Assembly: GCA_033398695.1 (NCBI GenBank)
Contig: CM065803.1
Coordinates: 102,784,001 to 102,848,000, forward strand
Length of the DNA: 64,000 bases
Direction: 5' to 3'
Origin: Orobanche coerulescens
Lineage: Eukaryota; Streptophyta; Magnoliopsida; Lamiales; Orobanchaceae
Shown here: positions 34,190 to 45,775 of the stretch, one piece after another
How the letters are laid out: each line of letters opens with the position of its first letter
How positions within the stretch are numbered: position 1 is the first letter of the stretch
Notes under the pieces: generated by a model
Database searches by the model: none
What the model saw: the letters and a program-made list of their open reading frames with translations, nothing else
What the model was told of the DNA's origin: nothing
Position numbers and translations under genes: made by a program

Positions 34190-35117
34190 TGTTGTGAGGC
34201 GATTTATACGCCTCAATGGCGATCGGCATAATGGTCAGGAGCCAACCAAAGAAGACAGATATTGGGCAAGCGTCTAGTGGTCGACGTCTAAAGCGATCGT
34301 CTTTTGGTATATGGCGATCGCCTTTAATGTCCGATTGGAGACGATCGTCCCATGCCACGTGTGAATCCGACACCTGTCAAAGTCTGCGGAGACCGAATCT
34401 CGGGCGAAGACCCACGTGCATATCCGCAAAAGGTGCCGCAAGAACGGGCCCTACTCCAGCCCATCAGCAGCTGTCAGTGATAAGGACGGCCTCACCAACC
34501 GACAGACCCGCCGAAAGGACCTAAGGTGGGACCGCCCCGGACAGCGAGAAGAGGCACCTGTCGCCTCCTCATTGGTTCGCGCATCTGGCTGCCAGCAGCA
34601 GCAGCGGACTTTAAGGAAGCAGTCCCACATGCTGGGACGATCGCCCGCCTTATTTAAATACAGGAAACGGCGATCGCCCGCGGTTGATGGAGACGTCCCA
34701 GCAACCCTTTCACCTATAAATAGAAAGCCTCCAGCATTGGCAAAGGGGCCAGTCGAGCGTTAACACGATGCTGATTGACAACGTGAATACATAACACCGA
34801 AAGCAAACAATACGAGAGAACTCTCCATCTTTGTAACGAGGAACTCACGAGCTTCAACTCTGGTTCTTAGGCAATCTTGACACTTTCGATAGCTAAGATA
34901 ACTAGAGTCTTTACACTCATTGGAATTGTACTCTAACATCAATATCTGTACTCACCAGTATTCATATTAATAACATCTCGCGAGAGCATTCAAGCCCGGA
35001 ACTAACAACCCCGGCAAATCTTGTGTTATTTATTTCCCCACGGATGTGCTCTCGCACTTTGTTTGTTACTCATCCATTCAAGCATATCATCTCCAGATAA
35101 TATTTTGGATAACAACA
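34190..35117. mobile_element. Solo LTR of a separate LTR family (928 bp)
   Basis: It starts TGTTGTGAGG and ends ATAACAACA, giving TGTTGT/ACAACA ends. A perfect 5-bp duplication GAGCT (34185-34189 and 35118-35122) flanks it. No internal region, primer site or polypurine tract adjoins it, so it is what remains after LTR-LTR recombination. A TATAAATAG box lies at 34724-34732, so transcription would read on the + strand. The family is not one I can name. The frames at 34216-34763 are LTR sequence, not genes. Confidence 0.88.
34218..34678. promoter_or_regulatory. GGCGATCGCC palindrome set in the solo LTR
   Basis: Six copies of GRCGATCGYC-like sites lie at about 34218, 34292, 34313, 34340, 34636 and 34669. 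Two are the perfect decamer GGCGATCGCC (34313-34322 and 34669-34678). The last ends about 45 bp before TATAAATAG. They resemble the arrays of the gypsy LTRs in position but not in sequence. Confidence 0.5.
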
Positions 35118-35732
35118 GAGCTCACAACCTTTCACCTTTTATCTTCTAAGACTCTTCACTAGTCTAGCTAGTTACATGAATCTAGACACCAAACAAGCTA
35201 GAAACATTTATTTAATGCAAAGTAACTTAAGCAAGTTCATTTACTTTTTTATGCCAACAATATGTACAACCGCCGCAAGTGCACTGCGGAATTGGGGAGA
35301 CATGTTGGATTTCGTCCCAAAAGTCCTCGCGCAATCGGGTGTATTAGGAGGAGATAGCTAGGAATTTCTTCTTGGACAAGGGAGGGTCAAAGCATTCTCC
35401 AAAGATATAACAAGCCATTATTCCACAAAACCGATTTTTTATGTTTGACACAAACAAAGAAGTGTTGGTCATTTCATTGACCCAATCACCGAAAATTTCA
35501 TCCTGGAACATTTAAGTTAACTACATTTCCCAAATTATCAGATGCATGGATGTAGTATTACGGAAGAAACAGAAGATGGCCGGCCAGATTTTTTGGATTT
35601 ATCAACCCTAGTGGACATGAGAAAAATAAACAAAAAAAATGGCAGCTAAGTTTAGGTGGTGGTGTTCTCGGGTAGCTAAGTTGGTATTTTAAGGTGGTGG
35701 TGTTCTCGGGTACCATGTATACACGAATAAAG
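35118..35732. other. Unassigned sequence
   Basis: No recognisable gene. A short direct repeat containing GGTGGTGGTGTTCTCGGGTA appears twice (about 35653-35672 and 35692-35711). The 61-codon frame at 35176-35361 has no family resemblance I can name. Confidence 0.4.

Positions 35733-35760
<28 letters not shown>
35733..35760. repeat. (AT)n microsatellite
   Basis: AT dinucleotides directly left of the MITE at 35761. Another AT tract lies just right of it (36079-36090), so the element probably inserted into an AT repeat. Confidence 0.8.
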
Positions 35761-35765
<5 letters not shown>

Positions 35766-36071
35766 TTTCAGAATTCTCTAAGTGCGAGAACTGCGAGAAC
35801 TCCTCTAAACCAATGAGATTTTTTTAAATATTAAAAAAATATTATTAATTCAAAACGGTATTATAGTCAAATACAATTTTTATTACGGGAGATAACTCCT
35901 ACTGATGATAACCGCTACTATAATAGCCCCTGTTGATGATAACCCCTACTATATAGTAGGGGTTATGATGAGTAGGGATTGTATGCATTGACATGATGTA
36001 CATTATGTATTACTAGGAGTACAAAAGGTGGTTCTCGCAGTTCTCGCACTTAACAGGGTTCTGAAAATAAA
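35761..36071. mobile_element. MITE with 40-bp terminal inverted repeats
   Basis: The left end (35761-35800) and the reverse complement of the right end (36031-36071) share TTATTTTCAGAA, TAAGTGCGAGAACTGCGAGAAC and matching spacing, with about four mismatches. The 311-bp body is non-coding, with repeated GATAACC and CCCCTACTATA elements that can also pair. The superfamily is not clear; AT tracts on both sides hide the target duplication. Confidence 0.75.
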
Positions 36072-36090
36072 GTTACACTATATATATATA

Positions 36091-37273
36091 TAGAGGTGAA
36101 AACTGGGCGGATATTTCCCGCCCGATCCGGAGCCGTATCCGATCGGGATTGAATTCGGGAGTATCCGGTCGGATTCGGATACGGATCCGGATAGTTGAAT
36201 TCGGATACGGGTTCGAATTCGGATAATGCAATATCCGTCCGTATCCGAGTTTTCCCATATTTTATCGGATAATATCCGGATACCAATCCGGATAATAAAT
36301 CCGGATATCCATATTTTTAAATTTTAAATATACTTTATATATATATATATATAATACTTTTGGACTTCAGTCTAATAAATTTTCAAACTTTCAAGAAAAA
36401 AAATATTTTTTTCCAAAAAAAAAGTTTTTTTCTGGAAAAATATATTATTTTTCGAAAAAATAAAAAAATATTTTCTAGGAAAAAAATTATCTTTTGAAAA
36501 AAACATTATTTTGAAAAAAATTAAAAAAATATTTTCTGGAGAAAAAATTATTTTTTGGCAAAAACATATTTTTCGAAAAAAATTATTTTCTGTAAAAAAA
36601 ATATTATTTTTTCGAAAAAATAAAATTATTTTCTGGATTTTTTATATTTTTTGAAAAAATAAAAAAAATTACTTTTTGCGAAAAATAAAAAAAAATTATT
36701 TTCTGGAAAAAAAAATTATTTTCTTAAAAAAAAAATTTTTTAAAAGAAATGTAATAGCTAAACACTTTAATACTAACTTATAAGCTATTTATTTCATATG
36801 AAATATATTTTAAAATAAATGTTCTATTCAAGTAAATAGAGAGGCAATTATATATATTATAATAATTATTAAAAATAATTAAATTAATACTCTTTAGTCT
36901 TTGCTAAGTATGGATCTTATGTTTTTTTATGGGAGAGACTGAATAAGTAAAAATGAGGGAACCTTATTATGAAACGATTTTTTAAAAAATTACTATAGTT
37001 TGTATTAGAACTTTTAAGAAATATTGTGTAGGTAGTTATTTTATATGCTGCAATCATCTCCAAACGATTTTTGTATGACATGTATTATCCGATTATATTT
37101 ATTCGAATCCGGCCCGAATCCGTCCTGTATCCGTCCCGTGTCCGTATCCCGAATAATCAAGATTAAATATCCGTATCCGGCCTTCCCGTATCCGACTCCG
37201 AATCCGAGAGAAAAATATGAGTTAGGATACGGGAAGAGCACTATCCGCCCGTATCCGATCCGTTTTCACCATA
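36091..37273. mobile_element. hAT-like MITE with CGGATATCCGG-type ends
   Basis: The left end TAGAGGTGAAAAC pairs with the right end, whose complement reads TATGGTGAAAACGG. Both subterminal regions (about 36100-36310 and 37075-37265) are dense in GGATACGG, CCGTATCCG and related words. The centre is AT-rich with irregular A/T repeats (about 36390-36740). The flanks are (AT)n, so an 8-bp TATATATA duplication is possible but not diagnostic. Frames across the ends are repeat artefacts. Confidence 0.65.
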
Positions 37274-37370
37274 TATATATATATATATATATAGTGATTT
37301 ATGAAGTGCCTAAAAGGCAAAGACAATAAATAAGGAAAAGATCGGTCAAGGATATGCAATAGTGTGGCTA

Positions 37371-38211
37371 AATCAATGTCCCATAATTTTGGTGATAAAA
37401 TACCCCTTACAAGCTTGGTTTTTATCTTACGGTTTTGATAGTCAACTGTAGTTTTCTATCATTGACATATATTTGTGACGCCAAGGGCTTGTTCGCCTTG
37501 CCGAATAAGTTAAAAAGAAAACAAATAATTGTATTATGTTTTAGTATTTTTTTTCTCATATTATCTGTGGGCAAGTCTTGATATAATAATGTTATAGTGA
37601 AAATTATATTAGCGAAAATGAACAATAATTACACCATATATTGAAAGTTGACGACTAGCTCGTACAATCTTTTTTTTACCAACAACTCATATTTTATCTA
37701 ATAAGACCAAAATGCTTTTTAACAATTATCATATCGCAAGTAACATTCAACGTTTTACACTTCATTCTCCCTCTCTACCCACTTTCTGTCTCCGAAATTA
37801 TCACCCCAAGTAAACTACAAATGTTCAACTTTTTATACCCACGTCTCTCTATCCACTCTCTCACTCTATAATTACATTCTCAAGTAATCGATACCAACAT
37901 TAACTTTTTACATCCACATCTCTCTAGTATATTTTTCCACTCTAGAATTATCACCCAAAGTAATTGGTAATAACATTTAATTTTTTACTTCCCCATCTCT
38001 CTATCCATTTTTTCTCATGAATTACCAACCTCATTAATCGGTACCAAAACTAAACTTCTACTCCCCCATATCTCTACTCACTTTCTCTCTCGTGAATTAC
38101 CACCCATGTAATCGGTACCAAATTCAACTATTTACTTCTCATCTCTCCTCCCACTTTCTCTCTCACGAATTACTATCCCAATTAATCAGTATCAAGATTC
38201 AAGTTTTTACT
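37371..38211. repeat. Left copy of the ~840-bp direct duplication flanking the LINE
   Basis: It starts AATCAATGTCCCATAATTTT and ends ATTCAAGTTTTTACT, immediately before the LINE. It matches 43567-44405 throughout, with roughly 25 differences by eye. The first about 370 bp are ordinary AT-rich sequence; the rest belongs to the ~72-bp tandem array. Confidence 0.85.
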
Positions 38212-38294
38212 TGGTGACCTCAAATTATTGCACTGGGAAAAACCCTCTGGAAGTCTTCCTGAAAACCCTAAGCGCCGCCCCACGCCACACTGAT

Positions 38295-40103
38295 ATGCCT
38301 CCTGGGGAGGCTGACCCAACCCCAAAACCATCAATTGAAGAACGGGATCAATGTCCCAACCTCCGAAGTGCCAAAAAACATAAGAGACCGGCCACCGATG
38401 AGCTGGAAACTACGCCGCAACCCACCGTTCTCCCCGTCTCCTCAGTTTGGGCAGGTTGCAGTGGAGCTGCAATTCTCCAAGATAATTCCACCAGCGGCAA
38501 ACTGTACCTCGGAGCGGGTGAAGACGAAGGCGACATGGAAGATATGATTGACCACCTCTGTAAGAGTGTTGCCACAGCTGGCGTGAATGAGGGTGATGAG
38601 CCTGAAACAACGGCGGAGAAACCTCCGGAAAAAATGATGGGCCGCGCTGAAATCGCCGTTCCACCCGAGGTATGCCGTGAACTGTGGAGACCACGGCGGC
38701 GTGCCCTAATTGTTAAAATCCTTGGCCGCAACATCAGCTTTCGCATCCTACAACAGCGGCTCAATGAGTTGTGGACGTCGAACGGCCAGTGTGAAATCAT
38801 TGACCTTGAAGCAGGCTATTACATTGTTCGTTTTTTCTCAAAAGCCGACTACGATAGGGTCCTTGAAAATGGCCCTTGGATCATACAAGGACACTATCTG
38901 ACTATTTCCAAGTGGCGTCCTTACTTCCAGCCAGCGGAGGAGGAGATCACCTCCACACTTGTTTGGGTCCGTTTGCCGCAAATGCCCATTGAGTTCTTCG
39001 ACGAGCAAATCCTCCTGCGCATTGGTGACCTGCTCGGTAAGGCCATTAAAATCGACAATGCAACATTAAAAACTTCACGAGGTAAGTATGTAAGAATCTG
39101 TGTTGAGGTTGATTTTAGCAAGCCCCTTATCCCCTTGGTTATGCTCAATGGTCGAGAACTCCATGTTGAATATAAGGGTTTGCAGCTTATATGCTTTGAC
39201 TGTGGTCGATATGGACATCGTGCCGAAGTGTGCCCCCATAAAGGCCTACACCATGCTGAAACAAACACTATCCCACCCAAACCCAGCCCCAACATACCCA
39301 CAGACAATGCCCCCTTTGGCCCTTGGATGATCGCCACCAATCGCCGCCGAAAAGCCCAAACCACCAAATCTGACCAACCCTTGAAAAGTGGTGATGATAC
39401 CACTAGCTCACCTCTAAAAAAGATCACGACACGTATTCCTAACCAATTCATCTTTCAGTCCCCTCACAGCTCCCATGGGTCTCGGTTCGACGCCCTGTCC
39501 CCAATCGAAGAAGAATTGGATACCACATCTGCTGTAGCTACCCTACGTAACCAACTGAGAAACATCCCCGACAAACACCCAAGACCTATACTCCGTGAGT
39601 CTTCAAAGGCCTCCAAAAGCACCATAGCTACTCGCCAGAAAGGGGGAATTGATCTGGGAGATACATCCGAACTCAAGGTACAAGCCTCAGCGAACAAACC
39701 CACCAGATTTCCTCATGATCACACCATCACTAGCACATTCAAAGCCACTACATCCAAAATCCCACAACAAATTTTAAACACTAAAGCAAGTCGCCTAACT
39801 GTCCCTCTCACTGATATTACTAATATTAACGGCCCTACACCTACCAAACCACCAAGCCAACACACCACCCACCCCATTAACTCACACCAGTCGAACCCCC
39901 CATTTACGACTCCACCCCCACCCAACTTAACTGACACATCTCACAATAACCAGTCTATTGCCATTGAGACCACAACTATGCAAATTGATGATCCTACTAT
40001 CCCTACTGTTACCGAGCAATCCTCAATTGCCTCTACTTCGAACATCACCGGCCTTCCGGTTGAGGATATGATCTCTGAGGAGGGTAGTCCTCAACAACAG
40101 TAA
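38295..40103 (+). CDS. LINE ORF1: RNA-binding protein with zinc knuckle
   Basis: About 602 codons, open throughout. I start at the ATG at 38295; the frame is open to 38211 without another ATG. A DUF4283-type domain lies at about residues 130-290 (GRNISFRILQQRLNELW, GYYIVRFFSKADYDRVLENGPWIIQGHYLTI). A CCHC knuckle CFDCGRYGHRAEVC follows near residue 305. The C-terminal half is low-complexity, rich in Thr, Pro and Ser. ORF1 proteins of plant L1 elements bind the element RNA. The stop precedes ORF2 by 5 nt, as usual for this group. Confidence 0.88.
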   Translation: MPPGEADPTPKPSIEERDQCPNLRSAKKHKRPATDELETTPQPTVLPVSSVWAGCSGAAILQDNSTSGKLYLGAGEDEGDMEDMIDHLCKSVATAGVNEGDEPETTAEKPPEKMMGRAEIAVPPEVCRELWRPRRRALIVKILGRNISFRILQQRLNELWTSNGQCEIIDLEAGYYIVRFFSKADYDRVLENGPWIIQGHYLTISKWRPYFQPAEEEITSTLVWVRLPQMPIEFFDEQILLRIGDLLGKAIKIDNATLKTSRGKYVRICVEVDFSKPLIPLVMLNGRELHVEYKGLQLICFDCGRYGHRAEVCPHKGLHHAETNTIPPKPSPNIPTDNAPFGPWMIATNRRRKAQTTKSDQPLKSGDDTTSSPLKKITTRIPNQFIFQSPHSSHGSRFDALSPIEEELDTTSAVATLRNQLRNIPDKHPRPILRESSKASKSTIATRQKGGIDLGDTSELKVQASANKPTRFPHDHTITSTFKATTSKIPQQILNTKASRLTVPLTDITNINGPTPTKPPSQHTTHPINSHQSNPPFTTPPPPNLTDTSHNNQSIAIETTTMQIDDPTIPTVTEQSSIASTSNITGLPVEDMISEEGSPQQQ

Positions 40104-40108
40104 TTTTT

Positions 40109-43100
40109 ATGAAGATTCTCTCATGGAATTGCAGAGGAGCTGGATCCTCTGATTTCTTTCGATGTTTGAATACTTATATGATGGATCACCGTCCCGATCT
40201 TCTCTTTCTTATGGAGACACGGGTACCTAGTTCTAAAGCCCATCGCATTCTGTGCAAGTTCTATTTTACCAACTTCATTATCCTTGAAGCTCGTGGCTTT
40301 GCAGGTGGACTTTGGTGTTTTTGGGACAATGCCTCTATCCAATTAGAAATTCTGAGCTTCACTACCCAAATCATAAATCTGGCATTCCTAACCAATGGTG
40401 ATATTTCGTGGGTCTTATCTCTTGTCTACGCTTCCCCTACCCAATCCGTCCGTGATGAACTTTGGCACTATCTAATTAATATCAGCCCCCTCATAACCAC
40501 ACCTTGGTGTATGATTGGTGACTTTAACCAAGTCCTTCGACAAGAGGACAAATATGGTGGCCGTCCTATTCGAGGTGCTAATGTTGATCGAATGCAGTAC
40601 ATGATTGATATATGTGAATTCATAGAAATCCCTTTCCAGGGACCCCGTTATACTTGGTCCAACTTTGCCTCCCCTCCCAACCTCATCCAACAGCGTATTG
40701 ACCAATTTTGGTGCAATATGGGATGGAACCTCAAATTTCCAGATGCGACCCTCCACCACTTACCCCTCATCCACTCAGACCACCACCCACTTCTACTCCA
40801 CTTTGATCGTCCTTCTGACCCCGTCCCTTGTGGTAGACCCTTCAGATTTCTCGCTTGTTAGCTTGAGCACCATAGTTTCAAGGATCTTATTCGCCATGCT
40901 TGGGACCCCAAGCAGGGAAACATATCAATGATGATCTGATGATTTGATGAACAAGCCTAAACTTGGAACAGAGATGTTTTCAGCAATATTTTCCATCGTA
41001 AAAAACGGTGCATTGCTAGAATACTAGGGATACAACAGGCCCTATCCAATGGCAGATCCACCTTCCTGGCCAACCTGGAAAAACATCTCGCGAAGGAACT
41101 CCAGGATATTCTTAAGCAAGAAGAGCTATTCTGGTACCAAAAGTCCAGACTCAAATGGCTATCGGAAGGCGAAAGAAACACCCATTACTTCTTCATCTCC
41201 ACAATCAACCACCGCAGACACTCGAGAATTTCATGGCTTAAGGACAAAGATGGTATCTGGACAAGCGATCCAAATACACTACGTAATCTGGTAAGGCAAT
41301 ATTACACCACTCTGTATACCTCTGATACCCATAAGCCTCTTTCACCTACCCAACTCTCATATCAGTCACTTTCCCACCATGATAAACACCTCTTGAACTG
41401 TCCTGTCTCTACCACAGAAATCCATACCACCATCACTCAAATGGGGGCCTTTAAAGCGCCGGGACCAGATGATCTACCCCCTCTTTTTTACCAACATAAT
41501 TGGGAAACTGTAGGCGAATCAGTGTGAAAATTTGTCGCCGATTCCTTTCGCACTAAAACATTCCCCACCGAGATGAACCAAACACTGATCACTCTAATAC
41601 CAAAAACCGACAAGCCTGATAATATCTCTCAATTTCGTCCAATTGCTCTATCCAATGTAATCATCAAAACAATTACTAAAATCATCGCCAATAGACTTCA
41701 ACGCTTAATTGGTAAACTTATTTCCCCAACCCAATGCGCTTTTATCCCAGGGCGCCAAGCATCAGAAAATATCCTTATCGCCCAAGAAGTCCTACATACG
41801 ATGCGGTTAAAAAGGGGTCGAAGAGGAGCTATGGTGGTTAAAATTGATCTCGAAAAAGCTTATGATCGGGTCCGGTGGGACTTCATCCAACTTATATTAC
41901 GTGAGGTGGGCTTTACTGATGATCTTGTCACCCTCATCATGCATTGCATCACTTCGGCTACCCTATAGATCCTTTGGAATGGCAGCTCAGTTGATGCTTT
42001 CCAACCCCAATGAGGGCTCCGCCAAGGCGACCCTTTAGCCCCTTATCTCTTTGTTTTATGTATGGAATACCTTATTCAACTCATCACACAAGTTGTTAAT
42101 GATGGCAGGTGGAAACCGATCAAAATCTCTCGATCGGGACCATCTATCTCTCACCTTTTTTTTGCAGATGACCTCTTGTTATTTGGAGAGGCCTCAGAGG
42201 AACAGGCCACTCGCATGAATTCCATCCTTCATGACTTTTGCAGATTCTCAGGACAGAAACTCAGTCTCCAGAAATCAAAGTTCTTTGTCTCTTCGAATAC
42301 CAATTCACAACTTGTCATGGACATCTCCTCGCGCCTTGGTATGACCGCAACTTCCAACTTGGAAAAATACCTCGGCATGCCCCTTATCCATGGCAGAGTC
42401 AAGCGTGCCACATATGATTTTCTTGTCGAAAAAATCCGCCTCAAGCTCAGATCATGGAAGGCAAAATTCTATCTAAGGCCACAAGACGTATCTTGATACA
42501 ATATGTCACTTCAGCCATCCCTTCGTATGCCATGCAAACGGCCCGTCTTCCTCTTGGAATCTCAGACACTTTGGACCAAATTAATCGACAATTCCTGTGG
42601 GGGGAAATTGACGGTACCAGGAAGCTTCACATTGTCCCTTGGAAGACAATCTGCACTCCTAAAGAACAAGGAGGTTTGGGAATTCGACGCATGCGCCCGA
42701 TGAACCTCGCACTTCTAGGCAAACTCGTATGGCAACTGATCACTTGTCACAACACTTTTTGGGTACAAATTGTTAGAGCGAAATATGGCAGTCCATTTGA
42801 GAAACCTCGTAACAAATCATCCGCCACTTGACGTAGCATCTGCAGTGCTGCTAATATCATACGCCAAGGCCTCGATCCTAGCACTTTGAATATTGACTCT
42901 GCAAATGATAGCCCTCCTAGATGGACTGGTACAACCTCTGGTAAATATTCTGTGAGCAGTGGTTACACAATTCAACAGCCTAACCCAATACGGAATGATG
43001 CACAGAAATGGACTCGCATTTGGAAGCTTAAAGGACCTACCCGCACCAACCTTTTCATTTGGCAAGTAAGACACGATCCTCTCCCAACAAAGGAATTTCT

Positions 43101-43491
43101 TAATCGCCGTCATATTGAATCACAATCCACTTGCATTTTCTATCAACGGGAAGCTGAGACTACCCTTCACGCACTACGTGATTGCTACTGGACGCGCCAA
43201 GTATGGCACCTGCTTGTGCACCCTAACAAGTGGCAATATTTCTTATCCTCTAATTCTCCCACAGATTGGGTAGACTTGAATCTACAAATGAATTTGAGAA
43301 GAGATTCGATCAATGAATATTGGAGTTATGTCTTTCGTGAAGCAACGATGAGCATTTGGTACGAGCGAAATGGAGTTTACCATGGAAACCAAGGCATCCG
43401 CCCCCATGTCCATATATTTGTCTCTAGAATCGTTGATAGGATCAAAGAACTACGAATTGCTTGGGATTTGCATGTCAATGTCCCAATGTAA
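40109..43491 (+). pseudogene. LINE ORF2: endonuclease and reverse transcriptase, disrupted
   Basis: The endonuclease domain (40109-40861) starts MKILSWNCRGAG and has LLFLMETR, GGLWCFW, IGDFNQVL, RIDQFWCN and SDHHPLLLHF. Reverse transcriptase follows with FRPIALSNVI, FIPGRQASENILIAQE, KIDLEKAYDRVRWDF, GLRQGDPLAPYLF and the catalytic LFFADDLLLF. A zf-RVT-like end (KLKGPTRTNLFIWQV, to 43491) completes it. Stops occur at 40859, near 40939, 41525 and 41966, and in FQPQ-stop-GLRQG near 42012. A frameshift lies near 42480 and a TGA near 42829. Most stops fit single transitions. Confidence 0.88.
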
Positions 43492-43566
43492 CTTGTGTAA
43501 AGTGTAACGCTTTTTGACCATTTCTGAATTAATACAATCGATCCCCTTTCGACCAAAAAAAAAAAA

Positions 43567-44405
43567 AATCAATGTCCCATAATTTTGGTGATAAAATACC
43601 CCTTACAAGCTTGGTTTTTATCTTAGGGTTTTGATAGTCAACTATAGTTTTCTATCATTAACATACATTTGTGACGCCAAGGGCTTGTTCGCCTTGCCGA
43701 ATAAGTTAAAAAGAAAACAAATAATTGTACTATGTTTTAGTATTTTTTTTCTCATATTATCTGCGGGCAAGTCTTGATATAATAATGTTATAGTGAAAAT
43801 TATATTAGCGAAAATGAACAATAATTACACCATATATTGAAAGTTGACGACTAGCTCGTACAATCTTTTTTTTACCAACAACTCATATTTTATCTAATAA
43901 GACCAAAATGCTTTTTAACAATTATCATATCGCAAGTAACATTCAACGTTTTACACTTCTTTCTCCCTCTCTACCCACTTTCTCTCTCCGAAATTATCAC
44001 CCCAGGTAATCTACAAATGTTCAACTTTTATACCCACGTCTCTCTATCCACTCTCTCACTCTAGAATTACATTCTCAAGTAATCGATACCAACATTAACT
44101 TTTTACATCCACATCTCTATAGTATATTTTCCCACTCTAGAATTATCACCCAAATTAATTAGTAATAACATTTAATTTTTTACTTCCCCATCTCTCTACC
44201 ACTTTCTCTCATGAATTATCAACCTCATTAATCGGTACCAAAACTAAACTTCTACTCCCCCATATCTCTACTCACTTTCTCTCTCATGAATTACCATCCA
44301 TGTAATCGGTACCAAATTCAACTATTTACTTCTCATCTCTCCTCCCACTTTCTCTCTCACGAATTACTATCCCAATTAATCAGTATCAAGATTCAAGTTT
44401 TTACT
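43567..44405. repeat. Right copy of the ~840-bp duplication flanking the LINE
   Basis: It begins immediately at the poly(A) tail with AATCAATGTCCCAT and matches 37371-38211 to ATTCAAGTTTTTACT. Beyond it the tandem array continues without a break (CCTTCATCCC), which marks the right copy as continuous with the original locus. Confidence 0.85.
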
Positions 44406-45260
44406 CCTTCATCCCTCTACTCAATTTCTCTCTTTGAAATTATCTCCCGAAGTAATCTACCAATATTTAACTTTTGACACCCCTATCTCCCTACTAACTT
44501 TCTCTCTCCATAATTAACACCCCAAGCAGTCGGTACCAACATTCGACCTTTTACCTTTCTACCCACTTTCTCACGCTAATTACCACCCAAATAATTGGTA
44601 TCAACATCCAACTTTTTACTTCCATTTCTCTACCCACTCTCTCTCTAAATTACCACCCCAAGTAATAGATTCCGATATTCAATGTTTTACTCCTCCAGTC
44701 GCTACTCACTTTCTCACTCTAGAATTACCAATCTAAGTATGCCAATATTTAACTTTGTACTCGCACATTTCTCCACAGACTTTGTCTCTTCAGAATTACA
44801 CCCCACGTGATCGGTACCAACATTCAACTTTTTACTTTCCATCTCTTTTTCTTTATAAAATTACCACCACAAGTAATCAGTGTCGTACCACATTGAATTT
44901 TTACTCTTCCATCTCTCTACACAATTTTTCTCTCTAGAATTACCACTCCAAGTATTCAATATCAACATTAAGTATTTTACTCCTCGTCTCTATACACACT
45001 TTCTTACTCGAGAATTACCACCCAAATAATCGGTACCAACATCGAACTTTTTATTCCCCTTTGCTCTATCCACTCTCTCTCTCTCTCTCTCCAAAATTAC
45101 CACTTTAAGTAATTTGTACCAACATTTAACCTTTAACTCTCTCATCTCTCTACCCAATTTCTCTCTTGAATCCCCAAGTAATAGATATTAATATTGAACT
45201 TTTACTCATTCATCTCTCTACGTACTTTTTCACTCTAGAATTACCACCCAACTAATTAAT
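43925..45260. repeat. ~72-bp-period tandem array (about 18 monomers)
   Basis: Monomers each contain a GAATTACCACCC-like word, AAGTAATCGGTACCAACATT-like sequence, CAACTTTTTACT and CATCTCTCTACCCACTTTCTCTC. The GAATTAC landmark recurs at about 43992, 44063, 44143, 44214, 44289, 44362, 44438, 44512 and so on to 45240, a 67-82 bp spacing. Monomers are well diverged. Left of the LINE the first monomers are at about 37742-38211. No coding potential. Confidence 0.85.
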
Positions 45261-45266
45261 CTATAT

Positions 45267-45690
45267 AAAACTCCACAATAGTGTTTAAAAGATTAATTAT
45301 TCAGATAATATCATTACATTTGTCGATAATATCATTACTTGCTCGATAATAATATTACTTATCATGATAATTTAGTGAAATGTATAAACCACAATCACAT
45401 ATCCATCCAATTAAATTTGTTAAACTTAAACCATATAGCTCAACCAGAAATCAAAAAATGATCAACCAAGTAATTAATATCTACTACAACTCCACAATAG
45501 TGGTTTAAAAAATTAGTTATTCACATAATATCGTTAACCATATCGATAACATATTTACTTGCCTTGATAAGTATCGCGGCAATCACTGTGAGATGTACAA
45601 ACCACAATCAAATATTCATCCCATTAAATTTGAGAAACTCAAACCACTAAATCATAAAGAAGTCCAAAAAATGATCAACCAAGTTACAAA
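45267..45690. repeat. Diverged tandem dimer of about 215-220 bp
   Basis: ACTCCACAATAGTG occurs at about 45269 and 45490, AATATC and GATAA clusters follow in both, and AAAAATGATCAACCAAGT occurs at about 45456 and 45668. No gene visible. Confidence 0.6.
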
Positions 45691-45775
45691 CACCCACAAA
45701 CCGTTCTCAAACTAAAAAATCATAATAAATAATTAAAATATTAATTGAGGTCATGCATAACAAATATTATATATA

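Larger units (their letters stand above)
38212..43566 (+). mobile_element. L1-type LINE with poly(A) tail (about 5.35 kb)
   Basis: It has ORF1 (38295-40103), ORF2 (40109-43491), a short 3' untranslated region and a poly(A) tail that merges with the start of the right duplication copy (about 43554-43568). ORF order, the apurinic endonuclease at the start of ORF2, and the DUF4283/zinc-knuckle ORF1 identify a plant L1-clade element. Only about 83 bp precede the first ATG, so the 5' untranslated region is short or truncated. ORF2 is disabled by stops and a frameshift. Confidence 0.92.

Noticed and set aside
34216..34763. Frames of 102 and 115 codons
   Set aside because: They lie inside the solo LTR and extend over its TATA region.
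38348..39937. Minus-strand frames of 70-176 codons opposite LINE ORF1
   Set aside because: Shadows of the ORF1 coding strand with no recognisable domains.
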